A stretch of 6,831 nt of DNA from positions 1 to 6,831 of the forward strand of contig CALCPB010000492.1 of assembly GCA_937897665.1 (NCBI GenBank). The letters are read 5' to 3'. The position numbers and the translations under genes are program-made. This DNA comes from an uncultured Halomicronema sp. (GTDB lineage Bacteria; Cyanobacteriota; Cyanobacteriia; Phormidesmidales; Phormidesmidaceae). Positions 1-5,773 of the stretch are shown piece by piece. How positions within the stretch are numbered: position 1 is the first letter of the stretch; the number at the start of each line of letters is the position of its first letter. Below the pieces are notes generated by a model. The model did no database searches, was not told the DNA's origin, and saw nothing but the letters and a program-made list of their open reading frames with translations.

Positions 1-60
1 GGGGGGAGCCGGTTCTGGGGTAGGTGGGGTCGGTTCTGGCGTGGGGGGAGCCGGTTCTGG
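1..60 (-). repeat. PEPxPPT-coding tandem repeats at the left edge of tonB
   Basis: GGGGGGAGCCGGTTCTGG at 1-18 is identical to 43-60, and a related copy lies between them near 25-39. On the coding strand these give PEPAPPT and PEPTPPT units. Such Pro-rich runs usually span the periplasm ahead of a folded domain, so more protein probably follows beyond the window. The array may continue past base 1. Confidence 0.8.
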
Positions 61-1377
61 CGCGGAACCGCCGCCTTCGTTGGTCGTTGCCGGTGGCTCT
101 GATACAGGTTCGCTCGGGGCTGGCTCCTCAGCACCAGCGTCTTCATCAGTTGTCGGCTCTTCAGTCGTTTCGTCGCTGGCGCTGTCTTCCTCAGTCGCCG
201 CATCTGTTTCCGCTGCGGGGCTATCAACATCGCCAGTTTCTGGAGTGGCGCTGTCTTCCTCAGCGTCATCTGGAACGGCATTGGTCTCTACTGCTTCCGC
301 ATCAGATCCTTCTGACTCGATCTCGTTGGCTGTTTGAGTGGGGGTTTCGGTCTCGTCAGCAGGCACTTCGACCGAGCGGCGATCGCCCCGCTGAGAGGCT
401 TCTCGACTGCGATCAGACCCCTCAAGCACCATGTCGTACACAATGGGGACACTGGCACCACCACTCACCGGCTGAAAACTGGAGTTCCGGGCAGCTTCAA
501 TGGCGGCTTGATCAATTGCCGCATTGCCGCTGGACTGCGTTAGGGTCACACTGCGTACCGAGCCATCAGGATTAATGTCTACCTGCACGCCAGGAGTCGC
601 TTCAATGCCATCATCTATGGCGCTTTGCGGGTAGTCCGGTAGCACACAGTTTTGACAGGCGACAGTTCGAGAACCTTGGCCTTGCCCGGTGCCATCGCCC
701 GATTCATTCGTGCCGCCAGGATTACCATCGGGGCCACTATTACGAGTGATGGTTTCGGCATCGCCATCGCTGTCGGCGGCGGGGGCGTTGGGGTCAGTCC
801 CAGTTGAGCCCTCATTGGCAGGCGATTCGAGCACTTCCCCATCAAAGTAATTCTGGAGAGATTGGCGCAGCCGTTCAAATTGGGTTGTATCAATGTCGGG
901 CAGGGTAGCAACCTCAAGATCTTCCTCAGGTTCCTCGGGACTCTCTGTCGTTTCCTCTTCCTCTTCCGGTTCTTCTTCGGTTTCCTCTTCCTCTTCCGGT
1001 ACCGTCAGGTCTGATTCCACCTCGGTGGTGGGCTCATCGGGAATGGGCTCGGGCTCAACCAGTTCGGCGGGGGCAGGGGGCGGCGGTGCTGCAGCCACAC
1101 TCGCCGGAGCGGCAGGAGCGGGATTGTTGGTTTGTTGACCTACTTCAGCAGGGGCAACCTCGGTGGTTTCCTCGGGGATGACTTCTTCCTGAGGCTCCAT
1201 CACCAGCAGCTCGATCGGCGATGGCTCAGCTTGAGCCGTGCGCTGCCCTAACCAACCCAACATGCCAAACAGCACGACATGGGTGCCTACCGAACCGGCT
1301 AGCCCAAGCAGCAATAACTTGCGGAGCCCTTTTTGCTCTTGCTCGTGTTGCTTATCACAAAAATCAGAGAGGCTCAT
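1..1377 (-). CDS. tonB: TonB-like energy transducer, 3' end beyond the window
   Basis: This frame runs without a stop from ATG 1377-1375 to base 1 (459 codons), so the gene is partial. A TonB protein carries energy from ExbB/ExbD across the periplasm to outer-membrane receptors. Residues 1-20 are a short charged cytoplasmic start. About residues 21-43 form one membrane anchor containing S29-V-G-T-H33, which matches the Ser/His pair (S16, H20) of the E. coli TonB anchor. A Pro/Ala/Glu-rich stretch follows, very acidic at 127-145. An Asp/Gly-rich stretch (about 200-235, with DSDGD at 202-206) leads to the TonB C-terminal domain at about 241-320. That domain starts C241-Q-N-C244, contains the D-Y-P-Q-S-A motif, and has the usual alternation ending near VYDMVLEG. 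Unusually, at least 139 more residues follow: first Glu/Asp/Thr/Ser-rich, then PEPxPPT repeats at the window edge. It is divergent from exbB. I see no clear Shine-Dalgarno, so the start rests on the anchor position. Confidence 0.88.
   Translation of the reverse strand, partial: MSLSDFCDKQHEQEQKGLRKLLLLGLAGSVGTHVVLFGMLGWLGQRTAQAEPSPIELLVMEPQEEVIPEETTEVAPAEVGQQTNNPAPAAPASVAAAPPPPAPAELVEPEPIPDEPTTEVESDLTVPEEEEETEEEPEEEEETTESPEEPEEDLEVATLPDIDTTQFERLRQSLQNYFDGEVLESPANEGSTGTDPNAPAADSDGDAETITRNSGPDGNPGGTNESGDGTGQGQGSRTVACQNCVLPDYPQSAIDDGIEATPGVQVDINPDGSVRSVTLTQSSGNAAIDQAAIEAARNSSFQPVSGGASVPIVYDMVLEGSDRSREASQRGDRRSVEVPADETETPTQTANEIESEGSDAEAVETNAVPDDAEEDSATPETGDVDSPAAETDAATEEDSASDETTEEPTTDEDAGAEEPAPSEPVSEPPATTNEGGGSAPEPAPPTPEPTPPTPEPAPP
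177..263 (-). repeat. In-frame direct repeat in the acidic tail of tonB
   Basis: TGGCGCTGTCTTCCTCAG occurs at 177-194 and again at 246-263, with a 69-bp period (23 codons). It encodes the repeated acidic motif EEDSA in the tail after the TonB C-terminal domain. The spacing keeps the frame, as in the other repeats of this gene. Confidence 0.75.
950..1000 (-). repeat. In-frame direct repeat coding an acidic PEEEEET module in tonB
   Basis: A 21-bp segment at 950-970 recurs identically at 980-1000, a period of 30 bp (10 codons). It encodes two copies of PEEEEET in the acidic linker of the TonB-like protein. Because the period is a multiple of three, copy-number changes would lengthen or shorten the linker without breaking the frame. 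Confidence 0.8.
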
Positions 1378-1409
1378 GGCATTCGCCCGCGTAGATAGGT
1401 ACGTCTCCA

Positions 1410-1428
1410 AACTATCTACATAATAGTT
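1410..1428. promoter_or_regulatory. Candidate Fur-type operator upstream of tonB
   Basis: AACTATCTACATAATAGTT is a 19-bp element with 6-bp inverted arms (AACTAT/ATAGTT) and a 7-bp centre, the same length as a classical Fur box. It lies 33-51 bp upstream of the tonB start and overlaps a TATTAT -10-like hexamer on the minus strand (1425-1420), where a bound repressor would block transcription. The match to the GATAATGATAATCATTATC consensus is only partial, so the identity of the regulator is inferred from the iron genes. Confidence 0.35.
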
Positions 1429-1669
1429 GAGAAAACCTACCAATAAGTCAATAGCTGATAGGAATATTTTTGGCGATGTTTTTGCGATGAGCTGTCAAAT
1501 GTAAATTTGAAGACATTTTGGCAGAAAGCCTAAAAAACTTGTGGCGACAGATCTTTGCAGCTCTCATGGTGACGGCGTTCTATCCTACTAGGGTTTAGCG
1601 CTATCGCTATCAAATGTCTATAGAGCCTTGACATCCGACAAAGGATGAGGCTCAATCATCTGACATAGG

Positions 1670-1683
1670 TTCTCAATAAAATT
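1670..1683 (+). promoter_or_regulatory. Weak candidate Fur-type site upstream of exbB
   Basis: TTCTCAATAAAATT resembles, from memory, the TTCTCAATAAAT core of Fur-like boxes ahead of some cyanobacterial iron-stress genes. It sits about 67-80 bp upstream of the exbB start, a plausible promoter position, and includes a TAAAAT -10-like hexamer (1677-1682). It is AT-rich enough that chance is a serious alternative. Confidence 0.22.
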
Positions 1684-1737
1684 ACACCCTTCGCGATCGC
1701 TGAGCGGCGCTCTGCAGTTAGGCAAACGCGGATAAGC

Positions 1738-1743
1738 AAGGAA
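1738..1743 (+). promoter_or_regulatory. Ribosome binding site of exbB
   Basis: AAGGAA lies 6 bp before ATG 1750 and supports that start for exbB. Confidence 0.6.
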
Positions 1744-1749
1744 ACAACA

Positions 1750-2403
1750 ATGGGAAGAATTTTTGCCGCAGGCGGCATTGTGATGTGGCCGCTACTCTTG
1801 TTTTCGTTGGTGGCGATTGCCCTGGTGATCGAGCGTTCGATCTTTTGGGTGCGGCTCAATCAGCGGCAGCGTCGGGTAATGCAAGACGTCTTACGCACCT
1901 ATCGGCAAGCACCGGTCGATGTTCACCCCAAGCTGCGGCAAAACGCCACCTTGCCAACAGCGCGTATTTTTTTAGAAGCTCTGGAAATTGAAGGAGCCAG
2001 CCCGAAGCAGTTTCATCTGGCGTTGGCGAGTGCCATGCAGGCCGAGTTGCCGCTCTTGCGCCGCTTCAACACGGTGTTCGCCACCATTATTAGCGTCTCG
2101 CCGCTCTTGGGCCTGCTTGGCACCATTTTGGGCCTCATCCGTTCCTTTGATGCGCTGCAGCTAGACAACATTGCGGCCAACGCTAGCCTGGTGACGGGCG
2201 GCATTAGTGAAGCGCTGGTTTCGACGGCGGCGGGACTGTTGGTAGCCATTTTTACGCTGCTATTTGCCAATTTGTTTCGCGGGTTTTATCGGCGGCAGAT
2301 TGCCATGATTCAGGAATATGGCGGCCAGTTCGAGATTCTCTACGAGACTCACTACGAACGTCAGCAGCAGCTCCAGCGGCAGGAGAGCTATGTACATTCC
2401 TGA
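1750..2403 (+). CDS. exbB: ExbB/TolQ-family proton channel subunit
   Basis: This 217-residue inner-membrane protein belongs to the MotA/TolQ/ExbB family. With ExbD it forms the proton-driven motor that energises TonB. Residues 10-34 form membrane segment 1 (GGIVMWPLLLFSL...). A cytoplasmic stretch runs from about 35 to 105. Segments 2 and 3 are about 108-131 and 150-176. The family signature is intact: SPLLGLLGT125 lines up with T148 of E. coli ExbB, and G-G-I-S-E154-A-L-V-S-T159 lines up with E176 and T181, residues of the proton pathway. It is a little shorter than E. coli ExbB (244), mostly at the N terminus. The last 14 bp overlap exbD, so the two are probably translated together. TolQ is possible by family, but the divergent tonB and downstream iron transporter favour ExbB. 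Confidence 0.93.
   Translation: MGRIFAAGGIVMWPLLLFSLVAIALVIERSIFWVRLNQRQRRVMQDVLRTYRQAPVDVHPKLRQNATLPTARIFLEALEIEGASPKQFHLALASAMQAELPLLRRFNTVFATIISVSPLLGLLGTILGLIRSFDALQLDNIAANASLVTGGISEALVSTAAGLLVAIFTLLFANLFRGFYRRQIAMIQEYGGQFEILYETHYERQQQLQRQESYVHS
2381..2385 (+). promoter_or_regulatory. Ribosome binding site fixing the exbD start
   Basis: AGGAG lies 4 bp before ATG 2390, inside the end of exbB. It identifies this ATG as the exbD start rather than the in-frame ATG 72 bp upstream, which would add 24 residues unlike any ExbD. Confidence 0.65.
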
Positions 2404-2794
2404 AGAGTCAGAAGACGAGTTTGAACTGAATATCGTGCCGATGATTGACGTCATCTTTGCCATCCTGACGTTTTTCATCATTTCGAGTTTGTTTCTCACG
2501 CGGTCGGAATCTTTACCCGTTAATCTGCCGAAAGCCGATAGCGCCGAGGTACAACAGCGGACTCGGATTACGGTCACGGTGGAAGCTTCAGGCGCGATCG
2601 CCCTCAATCGAGACAGCATTGAATTAGACGAGCTGCAGTCTAGCGTCCGCGATTTGATGGAGACGACAACTGAGTCGGTCATCGTGATCAATGCCGACGA
2701 AGCGGTGAATCACGGGCGGGTGATTGCGGTGATGGATGAGCTGCGAGTGATCGAAGGGGCCGCACTCGGCATTGCCACGGAACAGGAGCAGTAA
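2390..2794 (+). CDS. exbD: ExbD/TolR-family motor subunit
   Basis: This 134-residue protein has one membrane helix and a periplasmic domain, and partners ExbB in the TonB motor. Residues 1-13 are an acidic cytoplasmic start ([14 protein letters not shown]). The helix is about 15-37, with N-I-V-P17-M-I-D20-V at its head; D20 matches D25 of E. coli ExbD, the essential proton-carrying aspartate. The rest (about 40-134) reads as the ExbD periplasmic fold, with the typical LPVNLPKA segment right after the helix and the [10 protein letters not shown] strand near 100-110. Length is normal for the family (about 130-145). It overlaps exbB by 14 bp and ends 5 bp before the first permease, so exbB, exbD and the permease almost certainly share a transcript. 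Confidence 0.93.
   Translation: MYIPEESEDEFELNIVPMIDVIFAILTFFIISSLFLTRSESLPVNLPKADSAEVQQRTRITVTVEASGAIALNRDSIELDELQSSVRDLMETTTESVIVINADEAVNHGRVIAVMDELRVIEGAALGIATEQEQ
2784..2788 (+). promoter_or_regulatory. Ribosome binding site for the GTG-started permease
   Basis: AGGAG in the last codons of exbD lies 11 bp before GTG 2800. No ATG in the right frame is nearby, so this site supports a GTG start. The spacing is slightly long. Confidence 0.45.
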
Positions 2795-2799
2795 CCACC

Positions 2800-3813
2800 G
2801 TGCAGTCAAGTTCACTCAGTGACGCGCGATCGCCGCTGCTGTTGGGGCTGGGGCTCGTGGCGGGCAGCGGTTTGTTGCTAGGGTCTCTCCTCTTAGGGAT
2901 TTTACTCGGGGCAGCGGACATTGATGCCACGACAGTGTGGCAGGCAATCTTCCAGTTTGATGGCTCCACTGAACACCTGATCATCCGCACGGTGCGGCTC
3001 CCCCGAGCCCTGCTCGCCGTCGTGGTCGGCGCGGCCCTCGCCGTCGCCGGGACAATTACTCAAGGCCTGACTCGCAACCCCCTGGCAGCACCCGATATTT
3101 TAGGCATCAATGTGGGGGCCTCTCTGGCGATGGTGCTCGCCATATTTCTCGGCAGTGATAGCCGCAACTATGTCTGGTTTGCCTTTGGTGGGGCGGCGAT
3201 CGCGGCGGTCACCGTCTATTGGCTGGGGTCAACCGGCCGTCAGGGATTAACGCCCCTCAAACTCGTCATTGCCGGGGCGGCCCTGACCGCTCTCCTCCAC
3301 TCACTCACCACGGCCGTTCTGCTGCTCAGTCAGCAAACCCTAGAGGAAATCCGCTTTTGGCTAGCCGGGTCGCTGGCCGGTCAGGAATTAGCCGATCTGT
3401 GGCCGGTGCTGCCCTACATTGCGCTGGGACTCGCCGGGTCACTGGCGCTGGGTCGGCAGTTAACCCTCATGTCTCTGGGTGAAGATGTGGCTCAGGGCTT
3501 GGGCCTCCAAACTGCCGGAGTCAAGATTGCCGCAGCCGTCGTGGTCGTGCTGCTGGCGGGTAGCGCCGTGGCGTTGGCGGGGCCGATTGGCTTTGTCGGG
3601 TTGGTCGTACCCCATATCATCCGCATCGGTGTCGGCATGGACTACCGCTGGATATTGCCCTACGCCATGTTGGTGGGGGGCATTCTCCTCTCCGTGGCTG
3701 ATATCGCGGCGCGGCTCGTGATTCGCCCCCAAGAACTGCCTGTCGGCATTATGACGGCGCTGATCGGGGCCCCGTTCTTTATCTACCTGGCGAGATCACG
3801 CATCAAACGCTAA
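2800..3813 (+). CDS. FecCD-family iron-chelate ABC permease (first)
   Basis: This 337-residue hydrophobic protein is a FecCD/BtuC-family permease, one of two transmembrane subunits that carry a ferric chelate (siderophore or citrate type) from a periplasmic binding protein to the cytoplasm. The family normally has about ten helices, and the hydrophobicity here fits. Seen directly are the N-terminal helix (about 13-38), the hallmark R66-L-P-R69 followed by [17 protein letters not shown] (82-98) and GINVGAS, and the cytoplasmic coupling segment [11 protein letters not shown] (225-235) that contacts the ATPase. The motif [15 protein letters not shown] follows, with a normal C terminus ([18 protein letters not shown]). 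Start is GTG. It follows exbD by 5 bp. FecC, FecD, FepD and FhuB types cannot be told apart from the sequence, and the substrate is unknown. Confidence 0.92.
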   Translation: MQSSSLSDARSPLLLGLGLVAGSGLLLGSLLLGILLGAADIDATTVWQAIFQFDGSTEHLIIRTVRLPRALLAVVVGAALAVAGTITQGLTRNPLAAPDILGINVGASLAMVLAIFLGSDSRNYVWFAFGGAAIAAVTVYWLGSTGRQGLTPLKLVIAGAALTALLHSLTTAVLLLSQQTLEEIRFWLAGSLAGQELADLWPVLPYIALGLAGSLALGRQLTLMSLGEDVAQGLGLQTAGVKIAAAVVVVLLAGSAVALAGPIGFVGLVVPHIIRIGVGMDYRWILPYAMLVGGILLSVADIAARLVIRPQELPVGIMTALIGAPFFIYLARSRIKR

Positions 3814-3885
3814 TACGGGCGAGGCATTTTCGACTGCACGTTTTGGTCTGAACCGAGATATTTGGACGAAAATGCCGCGCCCCTA
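3814..3885. repeat. Palindromic intergenic repeat, copy 1
   Basis: This 72-bp element lies between the two permease genes and begins right after the stop of the first. Its 19-bp arms (3814-3832 and 3867-3885) are inverted copies matching at 17 of 19 positions, built on GGGCGAGGCATTTTCG. The centre contains GCACGTTTTGGTCTGAACCG followed by AGATAT. Two related copies lie at 5498-5571 and about 5574-5641. As RNA it would fold into a long hairpin, so it might stabilise, process or partly terminate the transcript between the permeases (inference). Confidence 0.85.
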
Positions 3886-3912
3886 ACCATCCACCCAGCC
3901 ACTCCTCTTCCC

Positions 3913-4956
3913 ATGCACCCCTCCAAACCCTGGCGCTCCGTCCGACTACAGCGATTCCCGATTTCTTTTCGGGTTGATCAGCGGGTGACGGGTGTCCTCG
4001 CAATTTTAATCGGCGTGGCCAGCTTGGCCTTAGTCGTCAATGTTAGCCGAGGCGAATATCCCGTGCCGCTGTGGGCGGTGGTCAAAACCATCTTCGGATT
4101 ACCAACAACCTCAGACTACGCCTTTGTCGTCAACACGCTACGCCTGCCGCGAGCTCTGATTGCGCTGCTTGTCGGCATGGGGCTCGCCACTGCTGGCACC
4201 ATTCTGCAGGGGCTCACCCGCAATCCGCTGGCGGCGCCGGGCATCATCGGCATCAACTCGGGGGCCAGCCTAGTGGCCGTCGCGTTTATCGTCTTGTGGC
4301 CTGGGTTACCGGTGGGCTGGTTGCCCTTAGCGGCTTTTGTGGGAGCCTTGCTGGCCGCGATCGCGATTTATCTACTCGCGTGGAACCAAGGCAGTTCACC
4401 CGTGCGACTTATTTTGGTGGGTGTGGGCCTCACCGCCCTGACGGGGGCTTGTACCACCCTGATGATTACCTTTGGCAATATCTACGACGTGAGTCAAGCC
4501 CTAGTTTGGTTGACTGGCAGCGTTTATGGTCGCAGTTGGGCAAATTTTTGGCCGCTGTTGCCCTGGATGCTGCTATTCCTGCCTCTGGCGCTGATACTGG
4601 CACGTGACCTCGATACCCTCAACCTTGGGGATGGTCTGGCTCAGGGACTAGGCAATCGGGTGGAATGGACCCGCTCACTACTGTTACTCTGCACCGCCGC
4701 GCTGTCGGGCTCAGCGGTAGCCACCGCTGGCACCATTGGCTTTGTCGGGTTGATGGCCCCACACTTGGCTCGACAGCTAGTAGGTCCCTCCCACGCGGGG
4801 TTGATTCCGGTGGCGGCGTTAACCGGAGCCTGCATCGTCGAGCTGGCCGATCTGGTCGGTCGATTGCTGTTTGCCCCGATTGAGTTGCCCTGTGGCATTA
4901 TCACTGCGGTGATTGGGGCGCCTTACTTTTTATGGTTGTTGTACCGTAATGCTTAG
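3913..4956 (+). CDS. FecCD-family iron-chelate ABC permease (second)
   Basis: From ATG 3913 this is a 347-residue partner of the preceding permease; the two presumably form the heterodimeric channel. It has the same ordered motifs: N-terminal helix (about 30-50), R77-L-P-R80, [26 protein letters not shown], the coupling segment LNLGDGLAQGLG (about 236-247), GTIGFVGLMAPHLAR, and the C-terminal PIELPCGIITAVIGAPYF. The frame is open upstream to a TTG at 3862, but those 17 codons come from repeat copy 1 and give a sequence unlike the family, so I place the start at ATG 3913. No Shine-Dalgarno is evident. It is clearly homologous to its neighbour, as expected from the ancient duplication in this family. 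Substrate is unknown. Confidence 0.91.
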   Translation: MHPSKPWRSVRLQRFPISFRVDQRVTGVLAILIGVASLALVVNVSRGEYPVPLWAVVKTIFGLPTTSDYAFVVNTLRLPRALIALLVGMGLATAGTILQGLTRNPLAAPGIIGINSGASLVAVAFIVLWPGLPVGWLPLAAFVGALLAAIAIYLLAWNQGSSPVRLILVGVGLTALTGACTTLMITFGNIYDVSQALVWLTGSVYGRSWANFWPLLPWMLLFLPLALILARDLDTLNLGDGLAQGLGNRVEWTRSLLLLCTAALSGSAVATAGTIGFVGLMAPHLARQLVGPSHAGLIPVAALTGACIVELADLVGRLLFAPIELPCGIITAVIGAPYFLWLLYRNA

Positions 4957-5047
4957 ATCATCGCGCCAAATGGCAGTGATGGTGATCGCTCTTGCTAACG
5001 GCCCACCTCGCGGTTGGCCAACTACCCCAAACCCATATTTGAACCCG

Positions 5048-5482
5048 ATGAAAGACCTGGATACTCAATGCACTATCGAAATTCTCAACCAGATTATGGA
5101 GTTTGAGTTGGCGGGCGTAGTGCGCTACACCCACTATTCCTTGATGGTGACCGGCCCCAACCGGATTCCTATCGTCGATTTTTTTAAGGCCCAGGCCAGC
5201 GAGTCGTTACTGCACGCTCAAGAAGCTGGGGAAATCGTCACGGGTTTAGAAGGTCATCCCCAGCAGCGCATCGCCCAGATCGAAGAGACCCATCAACATG
5301 CGGGCACCGATTTGCTGCAAGAAAGCCTCATCCATGAACAAAAAGCCTTAGACATGTACAAACAGCTTTTGGGGGTGGTCGAAGACGCCAGCATTTATCT
5401 AGAGGAGTATGCTCGCACCAAAATTGGTCAGGAAGAACTCCACAATCTAGAGATTAAAAAGATGCTGCGCGACTTTAGCTAG
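5048..5482 (+). CDS. Ferritin/bacterioferritin-like diiron protein
   Basis: This 144-residue protein reads as a four-helix ferritin-like bundle (helices about 7-35, 42-68, 82-110, 115-141). Such proteins oxidise Fe(II) and often store iron in the cytoplasm. Placed against E. coli bacterioferritin, the predicted ligands are E20 (with Y27 seven residues on), H56, E97, and E129-x-x-H132. In the second helix the usual E-x-x-H is replaced by E52-S-L-L-H56, a four-residue step. The position of the haem-binding Met is Leu, so haem binding is unlikely. The start MKDLDTQC fits the family as I remember it in cyanobacteria; an in-frame ATG at 4913 lies inside the permease gene and is rejected. It is 91 bp downstream of the permease with no clear ribosome site. 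A storage or ferroxidase role is inferred; a rubrerythrin-like oxidative-stress role is possible. Confidence 0.82.
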   Translation: MKDLDTQCTIEILNQIMEFELAGVVRYTHYSLMVTGPNRIPIVDFFKAQASESLLHAQEAGEIVTGLEGHPQQRIAQIEETHQHAGTDLLQESLIHEQKALDMYKQLLGVVEDASIYLEEYARTKIGQEELHNLEIKKMLRDFS

Positions 5483-5497
5483 GCGATCGGCAAATCA

Positions 5498-5571
5498 GTA
5501 GGGGCGAGGCATTTTCAATCACACGTTTTAGTCTGAGCCGAGATATTGGGGCGAAAATGCTTCACCTCTAC
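5498..5571. repeat. Palindromic intergenic repeat, copy 2
   Basis: This 74-bp copy starts 15 bp after the ferritin-like gene. Its arms (5498-5516 and 5553-5571) start from GTAGGGGCGAGGCATTTTC and match as inverted copies at 16 of 19 positions. The core ACGTTTTAGTCTGAGCCG followed by AGATAT matches copy 1 closely. The hairpin could end or protect the upstream mRNA. Confidence 0.85.
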
Positions 5572-5573
5572 AG

Positions 5574-5641
5574 CACGGGTGATTGTCAACCGCACGTTTT
5601 AATCGAAGGCGAGATATGGGGGCAAAAATACCTCGCCCGCA
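5574..5641. repeat. Palindromic intergenic repeat, copy 3 (degenerate)
   Basis: This copy directly follows copy 2. It keeps the core CCGCACGTTTTAATCGAAGG followed by CGAGATAT and a good right arm, GCAAAAATACCTCGCCCGC. Its left arm (GGGTGATTGTC...) has lost about four bases relative to the others, so pairing is weaker. The two tandem copies make a roughly 144-bp structured block ahead of the ATPase gene. Confidence 0.75.
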
Positions 5642-5773
5642 CGGAATGAGTGAGGGGCTGCAGGGATCAGGGGGCAGAGGTCGGCCTGAAAGCTTGAGCC
5701 TTGAGCCTAAAACCCTGAAACCTCTCCTCATCTAAATCAATAGCGCTATTTTTTCGAGTTGGTATAAACCACC
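5642..5773 (+). promoter_or_regulatory. Leader region of the ATPase gene
   Basis: About 130 bp separate the repeats from the ATPase. The stretch has a tandem heptamer TTGAGCC (5694-5700 and 5701-5707), a 12-bp palindrome at 5739-5750 and a TATAAA hexamer at 5763-5768, only 5 bp before the start codon. I cannot identify a full promoter or a ribosome site. The gene could have its own promoter here or be read through from upstream. Confidence 0.35.
5739..5754 (+). terminator. Short palindrome followed by T run (weak terminator-like)
   Basis: AATAGCGCTATT is a perfect 12-bp palindrome followed by TTTT. The stem would be short with almost no loop, so termination is doubtful. It may equally be a protein-binding site ahead of the ATPase gene. 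Confidence 0.2.

Larger units (their letters stand above)
1378..1749. promoter_or_regulatory. Divergent tonB / exbB intergenic region
   Basis: This 372-bp gap separates the starts of tonB (minus) and exbB (plus) and must hold both promoters. It is clearly more AT-rich than the genes around it. It contains a 19-bp inverted repeat at 1410-1428 and a perfect 6-4-6 inverted repeat, TCAAAT-GTAA-ATTTGA, at 1495-1510. The octamer TCAAATGT recurs at 1495-1502 and 1610-1617. A good -35 (TTGACA, 1628-1633) faces exbB but has only a poor -10 at the right spacing. I see no convincing small gene here. Joint regulation by iron is an inference from the genes on either side. Confidence 0.6.

Noticed and set aside
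24..1138. Plus-strand open frames at 24-575, 41-337, 334-543 and 893-1138
   Set aside because: They lie opposite the continuous tonB frame and consist of low-complexity Ser/Ala/Gly or Arg/Gln/Leu-rich sequence produced by reading its repeats in reverse.
2318..2389. Longer exbD start at ATG 2318
   Set aside because: The added 24 residues are out-of-frame exbB coding sequence, while ATG 2390 has AGGAG at good spacing and gives the normal ExbD start.
3862..3912. TTG start for the second permease
   Set aside because: The 17 extra codons lie largely in the intergenic repeat and do not resemble the family; ATG 3913 gives a normal length.
2800..4956. Open frames opposite or in other frames of the permeases (for example 3460-3732 minus, 4071-4607 plus, 4641-4904 minus)
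   Set aside because: They are shadows of GC-rich coding sequence; the FecCD frames carry all family motifs.
4913..5047. Longer start for the ferritin-like gene at ATG 4913
   Set aside because: It would overlap the end of the permease gene and add 45 residues with no ferritin-like features; MKDLD at 5048 is where the bundle begins.
5498..5641. CRISPR-like array
   Set aside because: There are only two adjacent, diverged copies of a long palindrome with no spacers, and a third copy elsewhere; this is a dispersed repeat family.
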